A stretch of DNA of 64,000 nt from Hanleya hanleyi (GCA_036873755.1 JAVTVY010020254.1:1-64000), one strand, 5' to 3'; positions 46,151 through 56,632 are shown, counted from the stretch's first letter. Numbers and translations are program-made. The notes: a model not told the origin generated them from the sequence alone.

Positions 46151-47872
46151 ATGGATATTTCTTTGTCAGGAGGCTATAGTTGTGATTGTGAATCGTCGAA
46201 CTTTATCTATACACCATGCAAACATATTGTGACTGGTAACCTTGATGTGGTGAGTGATAAGGATCTGAAATTACTCCTGATGAAGGGACCTAAATATAGA
46301 GAGCCAAGAAGAATAAATCTGAAGGCCGACCAGAAGATAGTCCTGTCTGCATTGGAACAGTACGTTATTGATTGGTCTAAGCGAGAAAAAGTTGAACCTA
46401 CAGTACTCGCTGATTGGCTGGACCTCACCAAGAGCAAGGTCGTTGAAACAATCCGCCATATTGACAGAAGTACTCTTCCCCAAGCAAAACAAGTACTGAG
46501 AAACCTCAATTCGCAAGAAGTTCTAGCAAATCTCCAGAGTAAATTCGTCATAGTCCCAGCAGACAAAGCTCCGAATAATATAATATTCATATGTAAATAT
46601 TACTATTACCAGGTGCTGGTTAAAGAATTGAGTGTAGACATATCTTCGTCAAATACGTCTACTTACTCCCAAACTGCATTTACTCTGGAAGATTTATTTA
46701 ACAATCACAAAAAGTTTCTCAGGGAAAGAGGTATTTGTCTTCCAACCAATCATAACGACATACCACAAATATACTGGACTCCCAAAATGCATAAATCACC
46801 ATACAAAGCTAGATTCATAGCTGGTTCTAGAAGCTGCACCACCAAGCTTCTTTCAACCCTATTGACGAGGGCCCTTCAGGAGGTAAAAGCATTTTGGGAA
46901 AGGTATTGCGCCACTATTTCTAAGAACTCTGGCGTTGAGTGTATGTGGATATTGAAAAATTCAAAATGTCTTACGGAAGAGCTTGATGCTAAAGGTCACA
47001 TACCGTACAGACATGTATCCACATGGAATTTCTCGACTCTCTATACTACAATCCCTCATCAGGACCTTATTGACCGTCTAAGTTCATTAATAGTATCTGT
47101 GTTGAAGAAAATTGATCGTAGATATATTAATGTTGGAAGCCATAAAGCATTCGTTAGCTATACTACATACAAGAGATATCATTCATGGGATGTTTCTTTG
47201 TTTATAGAGTTGCTTGAATTTCTCATTAAAAATATCTATGTGAAATTTGGCAACACAATATATCAGCAGCATATAGGTATTCCAATGGGTATTAATTGTG
47301 CACCCCTGTTGGCCGACCTGTATCTGTTCTCTTATGAATATGACTATATGCAGGCGCTTTCAAAAACCGATCCATTCAAAGTCCGTTCCTTCTCATTCAC
47401 CAAACGCTATATAGACGATCTTCTCGCTGTGGATAATCGCTATATAAATGACGCAGTGAAGGATATATATCCACCTTCACTGGATTTGAAGGAAACTACA
47501 GATAGCCCTACAGGCACATCTTATTTAGATCTCTGTCTCTATAAAAATGAAGCGGGCATTCTCTCTCGTCGACTTTATGACAAAAGAGATGATTACAATT
47601 TCGACATCGTAAACTATCCCTTTCTGGATGGTAATATTCCAGTGGGACCTGCATATGGCGTATACATATCTCGCTTAGTAGCATTTGCTAGATCCTGTGT
47701 TAAATGTGATGATCTTAATCAACGTCACAAAACATTGTTGCAGAAACTTATAAAACAGGGCTATTCCACCAAGCGCCTCCACTCAAAGTTTCTCAAATTT
47801 GGCGATACATCTCGCATGCTGATAGCAAAATACGAACGTAGCGTGCAAGATCTATGGCGCTACGTTTCGTAA
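46151..47872 (+). CDS. Penelope-like reverse transcriptase
   Basis: 573 aa. N-terminal region has GGYSCDCESSNFIYTPCKH and a GPKYREPRRI segment typical of the family. The RT core follows: RFIAGSRS at 221-228, FSTLYTTIPH from 294, IGIPMGINCAPLLAD from 375 and the catalytic box RYIDDLLAVDN at 419-429. The motif A residue before FSTLYT is Asn293 where the family has a catalytic Asp, so this copy may be enzymatically dead. The C-terminal thumb and linker end LWRYVS. Length is somewhat short of full Penelope polyproteins, consistent with a missing 5' part or endonuclease. Confidence 0.8.
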   Translation: MDISLSGGYSCDCESSNFIYTPCKHIVTGNLDVVSDKDLKLLLMKGPKYREPRRINLKADQKIVLSALEQYVIDWSKREKVEPTVLADWLDLTKSKVVETIRHIDRSTLPQAKQVLRNLNSQEVLANLQSKFVIVPADKAPNNIIFICKYYYYQVLVKELSVDISSSNTSTYSQTAFTLEDLFNNHKKFLRERGICLPTNHNDIPQIYWTPKMHKSPYKARFIAGSRSCTTKLLSTLLTRALQEVKAFWERYCATISKNSGVECMWILKNSKCLTEELDAKGHIPYRHVSTWNFSTLYTTIPHQDLIDRLSSLIVSVLKKIDRRYINVGSHKAFVSYTTYKRYHSWDVSLFIELLEFLIKNIYVKFGNTIYQQHIGIPMGINCAPLLADLYLFSYEYDYMQALSKTDPFKVRSFSFTKRYIDDLLAVDNRYINDAVKDIYPPSLDLKETTDSPTGTSYLDLCLYKNEAGILSRRLYDKRDDYNFDIVNYPFLDGNIPVGPAYGVYISRLVAFARSCVKCDDLNQRHKTLLQKLIKQGYSTKRLHSKFLKFGDTSRMLIAKYERSVQDLWRYVS

Positions 47873-48276
47873 CTTGTGTCTAATTCCGCTTAACCCGGGG
47901 CTAGGGGCCGTGTGAACCCATGTACTTCAAGATCCTCATGGTACTCATATGAACAGTCACAATCAAAGCGTGACTGAGATACATCTTTTTTTTAGATGAC
48001 GACTCTATATAACGAATATTATGGATTAAGAATACTGATCAGCGATACGGATTTGATATTTTTGGAACATCATGATGTCTTGCCGGCATCATTGAAAACT
48101 GTTGACCGCTTCTCTCTTGCAGGAAACAAGCCTATGTTTATGTATACTATGATTGTCTTTCTGAATTTGTTGCTAATACTGTTATGTGGAAAATGGAATA
48201 GGTCTTTGGATTATGGACGCGGATATTCTCTAATGGACGACGGCTGGATTATGAATGACGAACTAGACGCTTGTAA
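46151..48276 (+). mobile_element. Penelope-like retroelement, longest copy
   Basis: RT ORF 46151-47872 followed by a 3' tail of about 400 bp ending GACGCTTGTAAT. Other copies in the window (8469-8966, 11213-11589, 14157-14525, 16949-17262, 34285-35173, and a trace near 50158-50194) share its 3' end. That is the 5' truncation expected from target-primed reverse transcription. No GIY-YIG endonuclease is encoded downstream of the RT. The 5' limit is uncertain. Confidence 0.8.
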
Positions 48277-48283
48277 TTTGTGA
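47996..48283 (+). other. Small open frame in the Penelope 3' tail
   Basis: 95 codons with a hydrophobic stretch (FMYTMIVFLNLLLILLCGKW) that could span a membrane. The stretch is open in four copies but the ATG is in frame only here, because the others lack a TA dinucleotide. More likely non-coding tail. Confidence 0.3.
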
Positions 48284-49235
48284 AAGCCATGCTATATGAC
48301 CCATTAAATTTGACTGCAAATATAAGGTGAAGTACACTATTATGTCAATGTTTGTCAAGGGAAACTTGTTGATAATAATAGCTGATACTCCCTGGTCTAC
48401 ATCACTGTTCAGTTCAGTTCTTTGCTTATTAAGTTATGAAAAACAGAAAAATTATAGTTATATTTATAATTTACTTACCATATCACTAGCTGCAATCATC
48501 ACCATCTGCAATACAGTTCTTCAAACCTCCATAGTTCTAGCTTAACATGAACAAATCCATCTGATTTTTGCAGTTGTCAGCCATTTTGTTTGTTGTCGAC
48601 TGGTGGCGCCCCTGGTGTTCAATTACATTTTCAAGGGCAGATAACTCCACCCATTTTGACGAGACAGTTTATATATATTATATTTAAATAATATAATAAT
48701 GAAGAGGATAATATAAAGTATTCTTTAATGGGCATTTTTTTGTTGCTGACATTATGTTATGTTAGAACTTATTCTTCTAAAAATATTTTCCCATTTTGTC
48801 CAATTCTACTATAAAATCATGGATTTGGAATGATTATCAAATCTGAATTCAAGAAGATTTCTTATCTAATATGATACTGTTTAGATAACACAAATATGCG
48901 AGAGACTGATATTATTAATATCTTTATTTTATTCAAATAGAAACCCATGGTACTGATCACTTTAAAAGATCCAAAAAAGTGTTCACAGTTCTGAGTAATA
49001 TGTCAGTAACCACATGTGAATATTTTACACAGTTGCAGCTATTTTGAACTGTGAAGTACAAATTTGATGTCGAGTGGTTTCACTGAAATGAGATTTGTCA
49101 CTGAGTGAAATCAAATCGGCCAACTTTAAGCTGGGATATTCCCAGAGCTAATTAATATCATTGAAAGTTGTATACACGTAGTTCTTATTTATAATGTTAT
49201 GTTACTGTAACAGTTTGTGGGAAAATTCCAATAAT
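48284..49235. other. No supported gene
   Basis: A+T-rich sequence without recognisable features. Confidence 0.35.
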
Positions 49236-49485
49236 ATAGAAATCCTATTGGGTTGAATCTTATAGGATTTTTCAGAATCTTATAGGATTTTTTAGAATCT
49301 TAAAGGATTATTCAGGATTTTTAGAATCTTACAGGATTTTTCAGAATCTTATAGGATTTTTTTAATCATTTTTTTTCAGAATCTTATGGGATATTTTAGA
49401 ATCTTATATGATTTTTTAGAATCTTATATGATTTTTTAGAATCTTATAGGATTTTTCAAAATCTTATAGGATCCTATTAGATATT
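49236..49485. repeat. Degenerate AATCTTATAGGATTTTT tandem repeats
   Basis: About a dozen copies of a 17-21 bp unit. The following 300 bp holds diverged AAGTGTCTTTGAGGAG-type repeats. Confidence 0.75.
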
Positions 49486-49799
49486 TTTTGTAAGAGGAAG
49501 TCCCCCAAGTTATGCTATAAAACTGATAACGTCCAAGAAGTGTCTTTGAGGAGAACCTTAGATTATGCCGAACAATAACTAAGTCTCAGAAGTGTCTCTG
49601 AAGTCCATCATTTTTTGCTATGAAATTGACAAAGTCCATGAAGTGTCTTTGAGGAGTCCCTTGGCTACTGCCTTTTTCTAATGAAGTACCTTTGAAGTGT
49701 GCCAGTATTTTTCTCTGTTGTTGAAGTGCCTTTTCAGTGTACTCTTCAGAGGCACTTCTAGGCACATTTCACATGAAGTGTGACACTTCTGGACAATAC

Positions 49800-51119
49800 G
49801 GGTAGAATGGGTGTTGTGCAGATTTCTGTGTCCGGACTAGGACGAACGGACACACACATACATGTATATAAAGGGGCACAATAATTCAATCCCCTCTACC
49901 GTTTGTATTATTCCTATACGATATTACTGTTTTGAGAAAAGATCAAATAAATTCAGACGGAAACGATATCACTTTTTATGTGTTACAGTACCTGTGAAAC
50001 GTTTACTTTGCCTGAAAATAACTTGTTACTAATTATGAACATCAAATAAATTCGCACATCAATAATGCAAAGTTGATATTGATGAAAAAGCAAAAAGAGC
50101 AGATTATAGTCCTCCACAGACAGCATTGATCTGTCTCAGTGAGAATATGGCGATAAGAATATCATGAGGCCTTGCCGGCATCATTGAAAACAATGTTTTT
50201 TATTGAAATTACTCAGAGGTCCTCCACTTTAAACAATTTGATAACTTTAAGTGAACAGTTTATGAACTATGAAGAGTTTAAGTGACGTATAACATTGATA
50301 TTATTGTTTTGTTAATTCCAAAGTGTAGTCGAAATAAAAGAGGTATAAATGTGGTATAACAGAGTTCACCAAACTTCTGCTACAGCCCGATTCATCCTCT
50401 AGTAAAATGAACGGAGGGCTATAATATTGTCCATGCTATTCCTACAAATAATAGTTAAAGAATGGAAGATATTTAACGGCATTGTATCTATAGGCACTAT
50501 TAACGACACCACGTTAAGGAATCGAGCCCGGTCGCGGGCAAGCAATACGATTTGCTGGTATTGTATCTGTATGTAGACTGCCAGCGTCCATCTCATGCCA
50601 TGGTCTACTGCTCTACCCCAAATGTGTTGAGGTTCCGGTTGAAGCACCTTTGGGAAAACCAGTGTAAACTAAGTGAAAATGTGATATGCATCGCAACTTG
50701 TGCTCATCTATTGTGCCTAATGGATGTGTATGCTTACAGAAATGCTACACTATCCATGCTTTCATCGTGAATGTGCCATCAATACCAATTGACAATGAGT
50801 TGTGCAAATACTGTGACATAAAAGAAACACGGACTATACTGTGCACAGAACTTGTGTTTAGCACAACAGACACTTTACAGTGAAACGACACTACTGTGAT
50901 ACAGAATAATCTCCTCTAAACCATCTTAAATGCCAATTCTAGCTACACACTTTGTACTAACCCTACTATCTTTTACTAACTTGACCACTACTATAGAAAT
51001 ACTCTGTGGTATCACTATATGCAAATATTATATATTATTATATTATATATTACTGGTATATGCAAACAAATTCATACGAGTCCAGAGAACATCAGTAGTA
51101 TACAACAAGTCTTTGGAGT
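49800..51119. other. No supported gene
   Basis: Short open frames (50399-50883 on both strands) have no recognisable domain. A 37-bp trace of the Penelope tail lies near 50158-50194. The left boundary of the right-hand virus-like element is somewhere in or just after this stretch; I see no clear terminal repeat. Confidence 0.35.
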
Positions 51120-51129
51120 TAATAGCGCC

Positions 51130-51895
51130 TCACTGCGCATGCGCAGAACTTGATTTGCCTTATGTGCGCATGCGTGAGTGAGGTGTGAGTGGGGGGGTTG
51201 GGGGCGTGGCCTATGAGTGCACTTGACCTCATTTGCATATTTTCAAAATGGCGGCTTGTTTTTGTATGTTAGGGGTGGTCGGTTTCAAAATGGTGGACAA
51301 TTGCACGCCGCCATTTTGAAAATATGCAAATGAGGGCTGGGGGTGAGGCAAGTGCATGTGCACTCATTGACCTCATTTGCATATTTTCAAAATGGCGGCT
51401 TGTAGTTGTGTGTTAGGGGTGGTCGGTTTCAAAATGGTGGCCAATTGCACTTGTTTCACCCCAGCCCTCATTTGCATATTTTCAAAATGGCGGCTTGTTT
51501 TTGTATGTTAGGGGTGGTCGGTTTCAAAATGGTGGACAATTGCACTTGTTTCACCCCAGTCTTCACCCCAGTCCTCATTTGCATATTTTCAAAATGGCGG
51601 CTTGTTTTTGTATGTTAGGGGTGGTGTGTTTCAAAATGGCGGCCTGTAGTTGTCCACATTATGCAAATGAGGTCTTTGGGTTTTTCCCCAAGGGTGGCTT
51701 AATTTTCAAAATGGCGGCTTGTTTGTGTGTGTTGTGGGTGGTGTGTTTCAAAATGGTGGACAATTGCACTTGCCTCACCCCAGCCCTCATTTGCATATTT
51801 TCAAAATGGCGGCTTGTTTGTGTGTGTTAGGGGTGGTGTGTTTCAAAATGGCGGCCTGTGGTTGTCCACCCTTTTGAAAATATGCAAATGAGGTT
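51130..51895 (+). promoter_or_regulatory. Octamer plus YY1-like motif array
   Basis: About seven copies of a composite CATTTGCATATTTTCAAAAT followed by GGCGGC, at 80-120 bp spacing, lie among GTTAGGGGTGG and ACCCCAGCCCTC blocks. ATTTGCAT is the known octamer (POU) site, and CAAAATGGCGGC matches the YY1 consensus. About nine GGCGGC-type sites in either orientation are present. NRF-1-like GCGCATGCGC sites open the array at 51137 and 51168. It lies directly upstream of a TATA box, so I infer an enhancer. A second cluster precedes the minus-strand RING gene at 56700-56860. Confidence 0.75.
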
Positions 51896-51902
51896 CAATT
51901 GG

Positions 51903-51910
51903 ATATAAAA
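51903..51910 (+). promoter_or_regulatory. TATA box of the CARD gene
   Basis: GGATATAAAAGGAG, about 260 nt upstream of the ATG at 52169 and immediately after the octamer/YY1 array. Confidence 0.65.
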
Positions 51911-52168
51911 GGAGTCCATTTTTAGGGAAAGGGTGTATTCAATGCACTCCTCTGCGTACCATTGTTACTTACTTGACCTGACCAGCCTGCCTGCCTGTCT
52001 CTCTGCCAGCCTGCCTGCTTGATTCACCTCTAGCCAGCCAGCCAGCCAGCCATCCAGCCAGTTTGCCTACTTGTATCAGCTGTAGAGACCCATTTACTTT
52101 TTCGATTTTACCAGTGCCAATTCACTAGACTATTACTCCGTAATAGTTTTTTCACAGCCTCCATAGTC

Positions 52169-52912
52169 ATGACGTCATCATCATTATTTTTAGCCAGGCT
52201 TGCCAAGTACCGTGTTCGTTTGATTGATGAGATGGAGCATGTGGATGAATTATGTGATTTCCTTATGGCGGAGGAAAACATACTTCTGGAACAGCGTGTC
52301 GAAGAAATCATGGCGGAGAAAACCCCTTCAGCACAAAACACAGCCCTCATCGATGAGGTACGGCAATTTACTTACTATGGATTTCTAGCCTTCGTGACGG
52401 CGTTGAAGATCACTGGAAATGCCGAACTAGCAGATCTACTTGAAGCCCACGACGCCGTTATACAAGATGAAGATATCTTAGTGATGGACACTACCCCAGA
52501 GCGTACAGCCAGCAAACGTACGCACACTACCCCAGAGAGTACACCTGCTAAACGTGCTGGACGCCCCAAACGTCCCCGTCTAACACCGTTAGTAATACCA
52601 GTGATTGAGGCGCCAGTAGTACCCCAGCAAGTGTCTGTGAAACAAGAACTTCCTATGTCTGTTCAGGACATCAACAATCTGATCGAAGCGGCTCACCAGA
52701 CAGCCCACAAGGACATTTGGGAGCTTTCACCTTATTTGACGGTGAATGTCAAAGACGAAGAAGTGCATTTTAATGCAGCGGGCTTTAACGACAGACCTGG
52801 TAAGCATATTGCCCTGAACTTGGATACCTGGCAAAAACTGGAGGCCCTTGATTACGCCATCGATGCGGTTATTCGCGACCAGGGAAATGACGAAGCGACG
52901 ACATCTATGTGA
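52169..52912 (+). CDS. CARD and PC4-like domain protein
   Basis: 247 aa. Residues 8-93 look like a six-helix CARD: YRVRLIDEMEHVDELCDFL, an EEIMAEKTPS turn, then ALIDEVRQFTYYGFLAFVTA and LKITGNAELADLL. The pattern fits caspase-recruitment domains well. A linker with TP repeats follows (108-128), then a basic patch AKRAGRPKRPRL (127-138; AT-hook or nuclear signal) and VKQE/VKDE, possible SUMO sites. The C-terminus (188-237) has a PC4/p15-like pattern (HFNAAG..PGKHIALNLDTW). CARDs act by homotypic binding in apoptosis and innate signalling; PC4 domains bind ssDNA. The fusion suggests a nuclear or signalling effector of the virus, but the function is inferred. It ends ATGTGA, adjoining the next frame. 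Confidence 0.7.
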   Translation: MTSSSLFLARLAKYRVRLIDEMEHVDELCDFLMAEENILLEQRVEEIMAEKTPSAQNTALIDEVRQFTYYGFLAFVTALKITGNAELADLLEAHDAVIQDEDILVMDTTPERTASKRTHTTPESTPAKRAGRPKRPRLTPLVIPVIEAPVVPQQVSVKQELPMSVQDINNLIEAAHQTAHKDIWELSPYLTVNVKDEEVHFNAAGFNDRPGKHIALNLDTWQKLEALDYAIDAVIRDQGNDEATTSM

Positions 52913-53334
52913 GTTGTGCTTATTTCAATGACCAGCTCCTCGTGCATATTCGAAAATGGCGAAAACGATTAGATACGCAAGAGCTGGTGGCTTGTCCTCA
53001 AGGTGTCACATTGAAATTAACGGCGTGGCGGCAGTTGCAGAGTCTTGCCAGTACAATTAGTCAAACTCTGGCCTACCAAGTGTCGAGCTATATATATGAG
53101 AAGTACATTGACACAGTCCTGCAGCTCATCAGACCTCACCTGAACACTCTGGTAGCCTCATACGCGGACCTCACTGAAGCACTACAGAAGGTGACCGAGA
53201 CGGAAATTGCCCTGGCAATGGTAGCGGCTTGTCCTTCCAAAATCCCACGTGAAGAGATTGTGACGTACATCTATGCCCACCAAGGACAGAAAGATGATGA
53301 TGAATTCAAACAAGTCTTGTTGACGAACTATTGA
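52909..53334 (+). CDS. Second PC4-like ORF after the CARD gene
   Basis: 141 codons in the -1 frame relative to the CARD ORF, opening at the CARD stop with no ATG of its own before about residue 71. The N-terminal half (VHIRKWRKR...PQGVTLKLTAWRQLQSL) looks like a second PC4-like module, and the rest is helical, ending FKQVLLTNY. Either it is joined to the CARD protein by frameshifting or by an indel in this copy, or it is separately expressed. AATAAAAAA at 53474 would end the transcript. Its 3' half is repeated twice downstream. Confidence 0.5.
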   Translation: MSCAYFNDQLLVHIRKWRKRLDTQELVACPQGVTLKLTAWRQLQSLASTISQTLAYQVSSYIYEKYIDTVLQLIRPHLNTLVASYADLTEALQKVTETEIALAMVAACPSKIPREEIVTYIYAHQGQKDDDEFKQVLLTNY

Positions 53335-54975
53335 GAACAAGGAAAACATGTATTGATCTGGAGAGATTGTATTTAAAAAATTCAGAGTTTTTTCACTGTT
53401 AATTGTATTAAAAAAATTCAATACTTACATATAATTGTATTAAATTCAATTGTGAATACGTTCATTGTGTGTTAATAAAAAAATAGTAATTAAAAAAAAA
53501 TGCTTAGTGTTCTTTTTTTTCCTTTTTTAATAGTCAAATAGCTCCAAAAACGTCTATTTCCATTCTTGCGCATGCGCAGAATGCTGATAGTTCAACGCAC
53601 ACCAGTCCATCAGATGGCCCTTCATCTCACCTTCACATTGATACCTCACTCGGCTCCATCGGGCCACTAGGGGCTCTCCTAGCTCCAAAAAGGCTATTTT
53701 TCAGATCGATATCAATACCTTGTGTATGAAGATTTTTTTATTTTGGCGGTAGTGGGTCGAGTGAGGTACCAAATTGAAGCACTACAGAAGGTGACCGAGA
53801 CGGAAATTGCCCTGGCAATGGTAGCGGCTTGTCCTTCCAAAATCCCACGTGAAGAGATTGTGACGTACATCTATGCGCACCAAGGACAGAAAGATGATGA
53901 TGAATTCAAACAAGTCTTGTTGACGAACTATTGAGAACAAGGAAAACATTTATTGATCTGGAGAGATAATTGTATTACAAAAATTCAGAGTTTTTTCACT
54001 GTTAATTGTATTAAAAAATTCAATACTTACATATAATTGTATTAAATTCAATTGTGAATACGTTCATTGTGTGTTAATAAAAAAATAGTAATTAAAAAAA
54101 ATGCTTAGTGTTCATTCTTTTTCCTTTTTTTAATAGTCAAATAGCTCCAAAAACGTCTATTTCCATTCTTGCGCATGCGCAGAATGGTGATAGTTCAACC
54201 CACACCAGTCCATCAGATGACCCTTCATCTCACCTTCAATTGATACCTCACTCGGCTCCATCGGGCCACTAGGGGCTCTCCTAGCTCCAAAAAGGCTATT
54301 TTTCAGATCGATATCAATACCTTGTGTATGAAGATTTTTTTATTTTGGCGGTAGTGGGTCGAGTGAGGTACCAAATTGAAGCACTACAGGCTGTGACCGA
54401 GACGGAAATTGCCCTGGCAATGGTAGCGGCTTGTCCTTCCAAAATCCCACGTGAAGAGGTTGTGACGTACATCTATGCCCACCAAGGACAGAAAGATGAT
54501 GATGAATTCAAACAAGTCTTGTTGACGAACTATTGAGAACAAGGAAAACATGTATTGATCTGGAGAGATTGTATTAAAAAATTCAGAGTTTTTTCACTGT
54601 TAATTGTATTAAAAAAATTCAATACTTACATATAATTGTATTAAATTCAATTGTGAATACGTTCATTGTGTGTTAATAAAAAAATAGTAATTAAAAAAAT
54701 GCTTAGTGTTCATTTTTTTCCTTTTTTAATAGTCAAATAGCTCCAAAAACGTCTATTTCCATTCTTGCGCATGCGCAGAATGCTGATAGTTCAACCCACA
54801 CCAGTCCATCAGATGGCCCTTCATCTCACCTTCACATTGATACCTCACTCGGCTCCATCGGGCCACTAGGGGCTCTCCTAGCTCCAAAAAGGCTATTTTT
54901 AAGATCGATATCAACACCTTGTGTATGAAGATTTTTTTATTTTGGAGGTAGTGGGTCGAGTGAGGTATCAAATTG
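53174..54975 (+). repeat. 600-bp tandem triplication of the PC4-like gene 3' end
   Basis: Units start near 53174, 53774 and 54378 (periods about 600 and 604 bp). Each has the last ~50 codons of the second PC4-like ORF, the AATAAA region and an NRF-1-like module. The two extra copies are open (53774-53934 and 54378-54536) and fused to unrelated upstream sequence, so they are unlikely to be separate genes. The third has one Ile-to-Val change (EEVVTYI). Confidence 0.8.
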
Positions 54976-55700
54976 AAGCTGACGTGAAATGCTTCACATT
55001 GATACCTCACTCGACCCCATTGGACCACTAGGGGCTCCCCTAACGCCAAAAAAGGATATTTTGAAGATTGCGCATGCGCAGAATGCTGATAGTTCAACCC
55101 ACACCCAGTCTATCAGATGCTCCTTCACGTCACCTTCAATTTGATACCTCACTCGACCCGATTGGTCCATTAGGGATGCCTCTAACCCCAAAAAGGCTAT
55201 TTTTGAAGATTGATATTTTTGATATCATCTTCGCGCATGCGCAGAATTACCCTAATTCAAGCCCACACCCAGTCTATCAGATGCTCCTTCACGTCACCTT
55301 CAATTTAATATCTCACTCGACCCGATTGGTCCATTAGGGACGCCTCTAACCTCAAAAAGGCTATTTTTGATATCTTGATATTTTTGATATCAATCTTCAA
55401 TCTTCAAAATACCCTTTTTGGGGTTAGAGGCGCCCCTAGTGGTCCAATGGGGTCGAGTGAGGTATCAATGTGAAGCATTTCACGTCAGCTTCAATTTGAT
55501 ACCTCACTCGACCCACTACCTCCAAAATAAAAAAATCTTCGTACACCAGATGTTGATATTTATCTTCAAAATAACCTTTTTGGCGTTAGGGGAGCCCCTA
55601 GTGGTCCAACGGGGTCGAGTGAGGTATCAATGTGAAGCAGTTCACGTCAGCTTCAATATGATACCTCACTCGACCCTCTACCTCAAAAATAAAATTTTGT
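53540..55700. repeat. NRF-1-like repeat modules, right element
   Basis: Units with TTGCGCATGCGCAGAATG, TTCACATTGATACCTCACTC and CCACTAGGGGCTCTCCTAGC are clearly the same family as the arrays at 660-2560 and 12640-13900. From 54985 to 55700 they occur in both orientations, forming long imperfect hairpins (54985-55060 against 55425-55485). Confidence 0.8.
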
Positions 55701-55803
55701 TGACCTTGTGTACGAAGATTTTTGTTGTTTTTTTTGAAAAAAATTTTTTGGGGGGAAAAAGGATGCTGGGAGCTGGTGTTAGTTTGGTGTGCTTATGAAA
55801 GAA

Positions 55804-55844
55804 GTTTTCTCTTTCGGAAAGATGGGTTGGCCCTGAAAAGAGCC
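55804..55844 (-). terminator. Histone-type 3' end signal of the IAP-like RING gene
   Basis: On the minus strand, AAAGGCTCTTTTCAGGGCC, then AACCCA, then after 13 nt GAAAGAGAAAAC. This matches the metazoan replication-dependent histone mRNA stem-loop (6-bp stem with one G-U pair, UUUC loop) and the purine-rich downstream element bound by U7 snRNP. The stem-loop begins 23 nt after the stop codon of the gene at 55868-56632. I see no AATAAA between the stop and the stem-loop. Confidence 0.75.
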
Positions 55845-55867
55845 TTTGATAGTGTCACACGAGACAC

Positions 55868-56632
55868 TTAGGCGCGGTATATTCGCTTCACGCCTCCCAC
55901 ATGTTTTCTACATATGGGGCACTTTATCTGGAAATGCAACTCTCCGGCGTCAATGCATCGGCACATGGCTCCTTCACACGTCAGTTGGACCCAGCAATCC
56001 TTGCACATACACAGATGTCCACAGGGTAGTACCGCGTATAAGCTTTCCTGGTCCGTGCAGATACTACATTGTTTTATTTTTTCTTCACTATGTCGTAGTT
56101 TCTTTTGTTTGGCAATCTCCTCTTCCATTCCCGTCATTGTCGTCTCCATTCCCAACATTGCTCCCCTCATGTCGATAATTTGTTCGTTGAGGCGTGATAT
56201 CTCGTCTGTGTGTCGGCATCGTTGTGGTACTCTTTCTTCAGCCGAAGTCGTTATACTTGCAGTTTCTGCAGTCGAGGTGGTTGTTGTAGTTGTGGGAGGT
56301 CTAGTAGTTAACCATCCGCTGTCTTCCTCTCCATCACGGGTGTCGTCCTCGTTATCTTCTTCTTGTACCACCTCCATTCTGTTGTTGTTGTCTTGTTCAC
56401 TTCGCATTCTTCTATCCTCTTCTGTTCGCACATCACGGCGGAGTTGTTCCGCGAGTTCTTCTGTACTTCTTAATAACACCGCTTCATCTTCAATAACTCT
56501 TTCAAAACTGGTGGTAATGCTCATTCCGCCATCTTCTTCTCGGCTAACTATCTCTCTATGTTCTTCTGTAGCCGCACCATTTCTTGGGTCTCTAGGATGA
56601 TGGGTAAACAAGGCTCTCCTTCTTAAACTCAT
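55868..56632 (-). CDS. RING-finger protein, IAP-like C-terminus
   Basis: 254 aa from the ATG at 56632. I prefer it to the in-frame ATG at 56665 because the TATA box (56676-56683) would put transcription start near 56650. The N-terminal half is charged with a Thr-rich linker (114-130); residues 143-185 form a probable coiled coil. The C3HC4 RING uses C189, C192, C204, H206, C210, C213, C238 and C241 (CSICTDQESLYAVLPCGHLC), close to IAP RINGs, but no BIR domain is present. It probably acts as an E3 ubiquitin ligase. It is convergent with the CARD gene region and ends at a histone-type signal rather than AATAAA. Confidence 0.75.
   Translation of the reverse strand: MSLRRRALFTHHPRDPRNGAATEEHREIVSREEDGGMSITTSFERVIEDEAVLLRSTEELAEQLRRDVRTEEDRRMRSEQDNNNRMEVVQEEDNEDDTRDGEEDSGWLTTRPPTTTTTTSTAETASITTSAEERVPQRCRHTDEISRLNEQIIDMRGAMLGMETTMTGMEEEIAKQKKLRHSEEKIKQCSICTDQESLYAVLPCGHLCMCKDCWVQLTCEGAMCRCIDAGELHFQIKCPICRKHVGGVKRIYRA

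Noticed and set aside
51060..51110. AGTAGTATAC near 51093 as the left terminus of the right-hand element
   Set aside because: It does not continue as the inverse of the window end, and no duplication is visible.
52909..52935. Short intron (GTGAGT to CCAG) joining the CARD and PC4-like frames
   Set aside because: The GT..AG span is about 27 nt, too short for spliceosomal removal in animals.
53722..54536. Two extra 70-codon genes after the PC4-like ORF
   Set aside because: They are duplicated 3' ends of the upstream ORF fused to unrelated sequence.
55914..56600. Plus-strand frame of 228 codons
   Set aside because: It is antisense to the RING gene, which has clear zinc ligands, a TATA box and a 3' signal.
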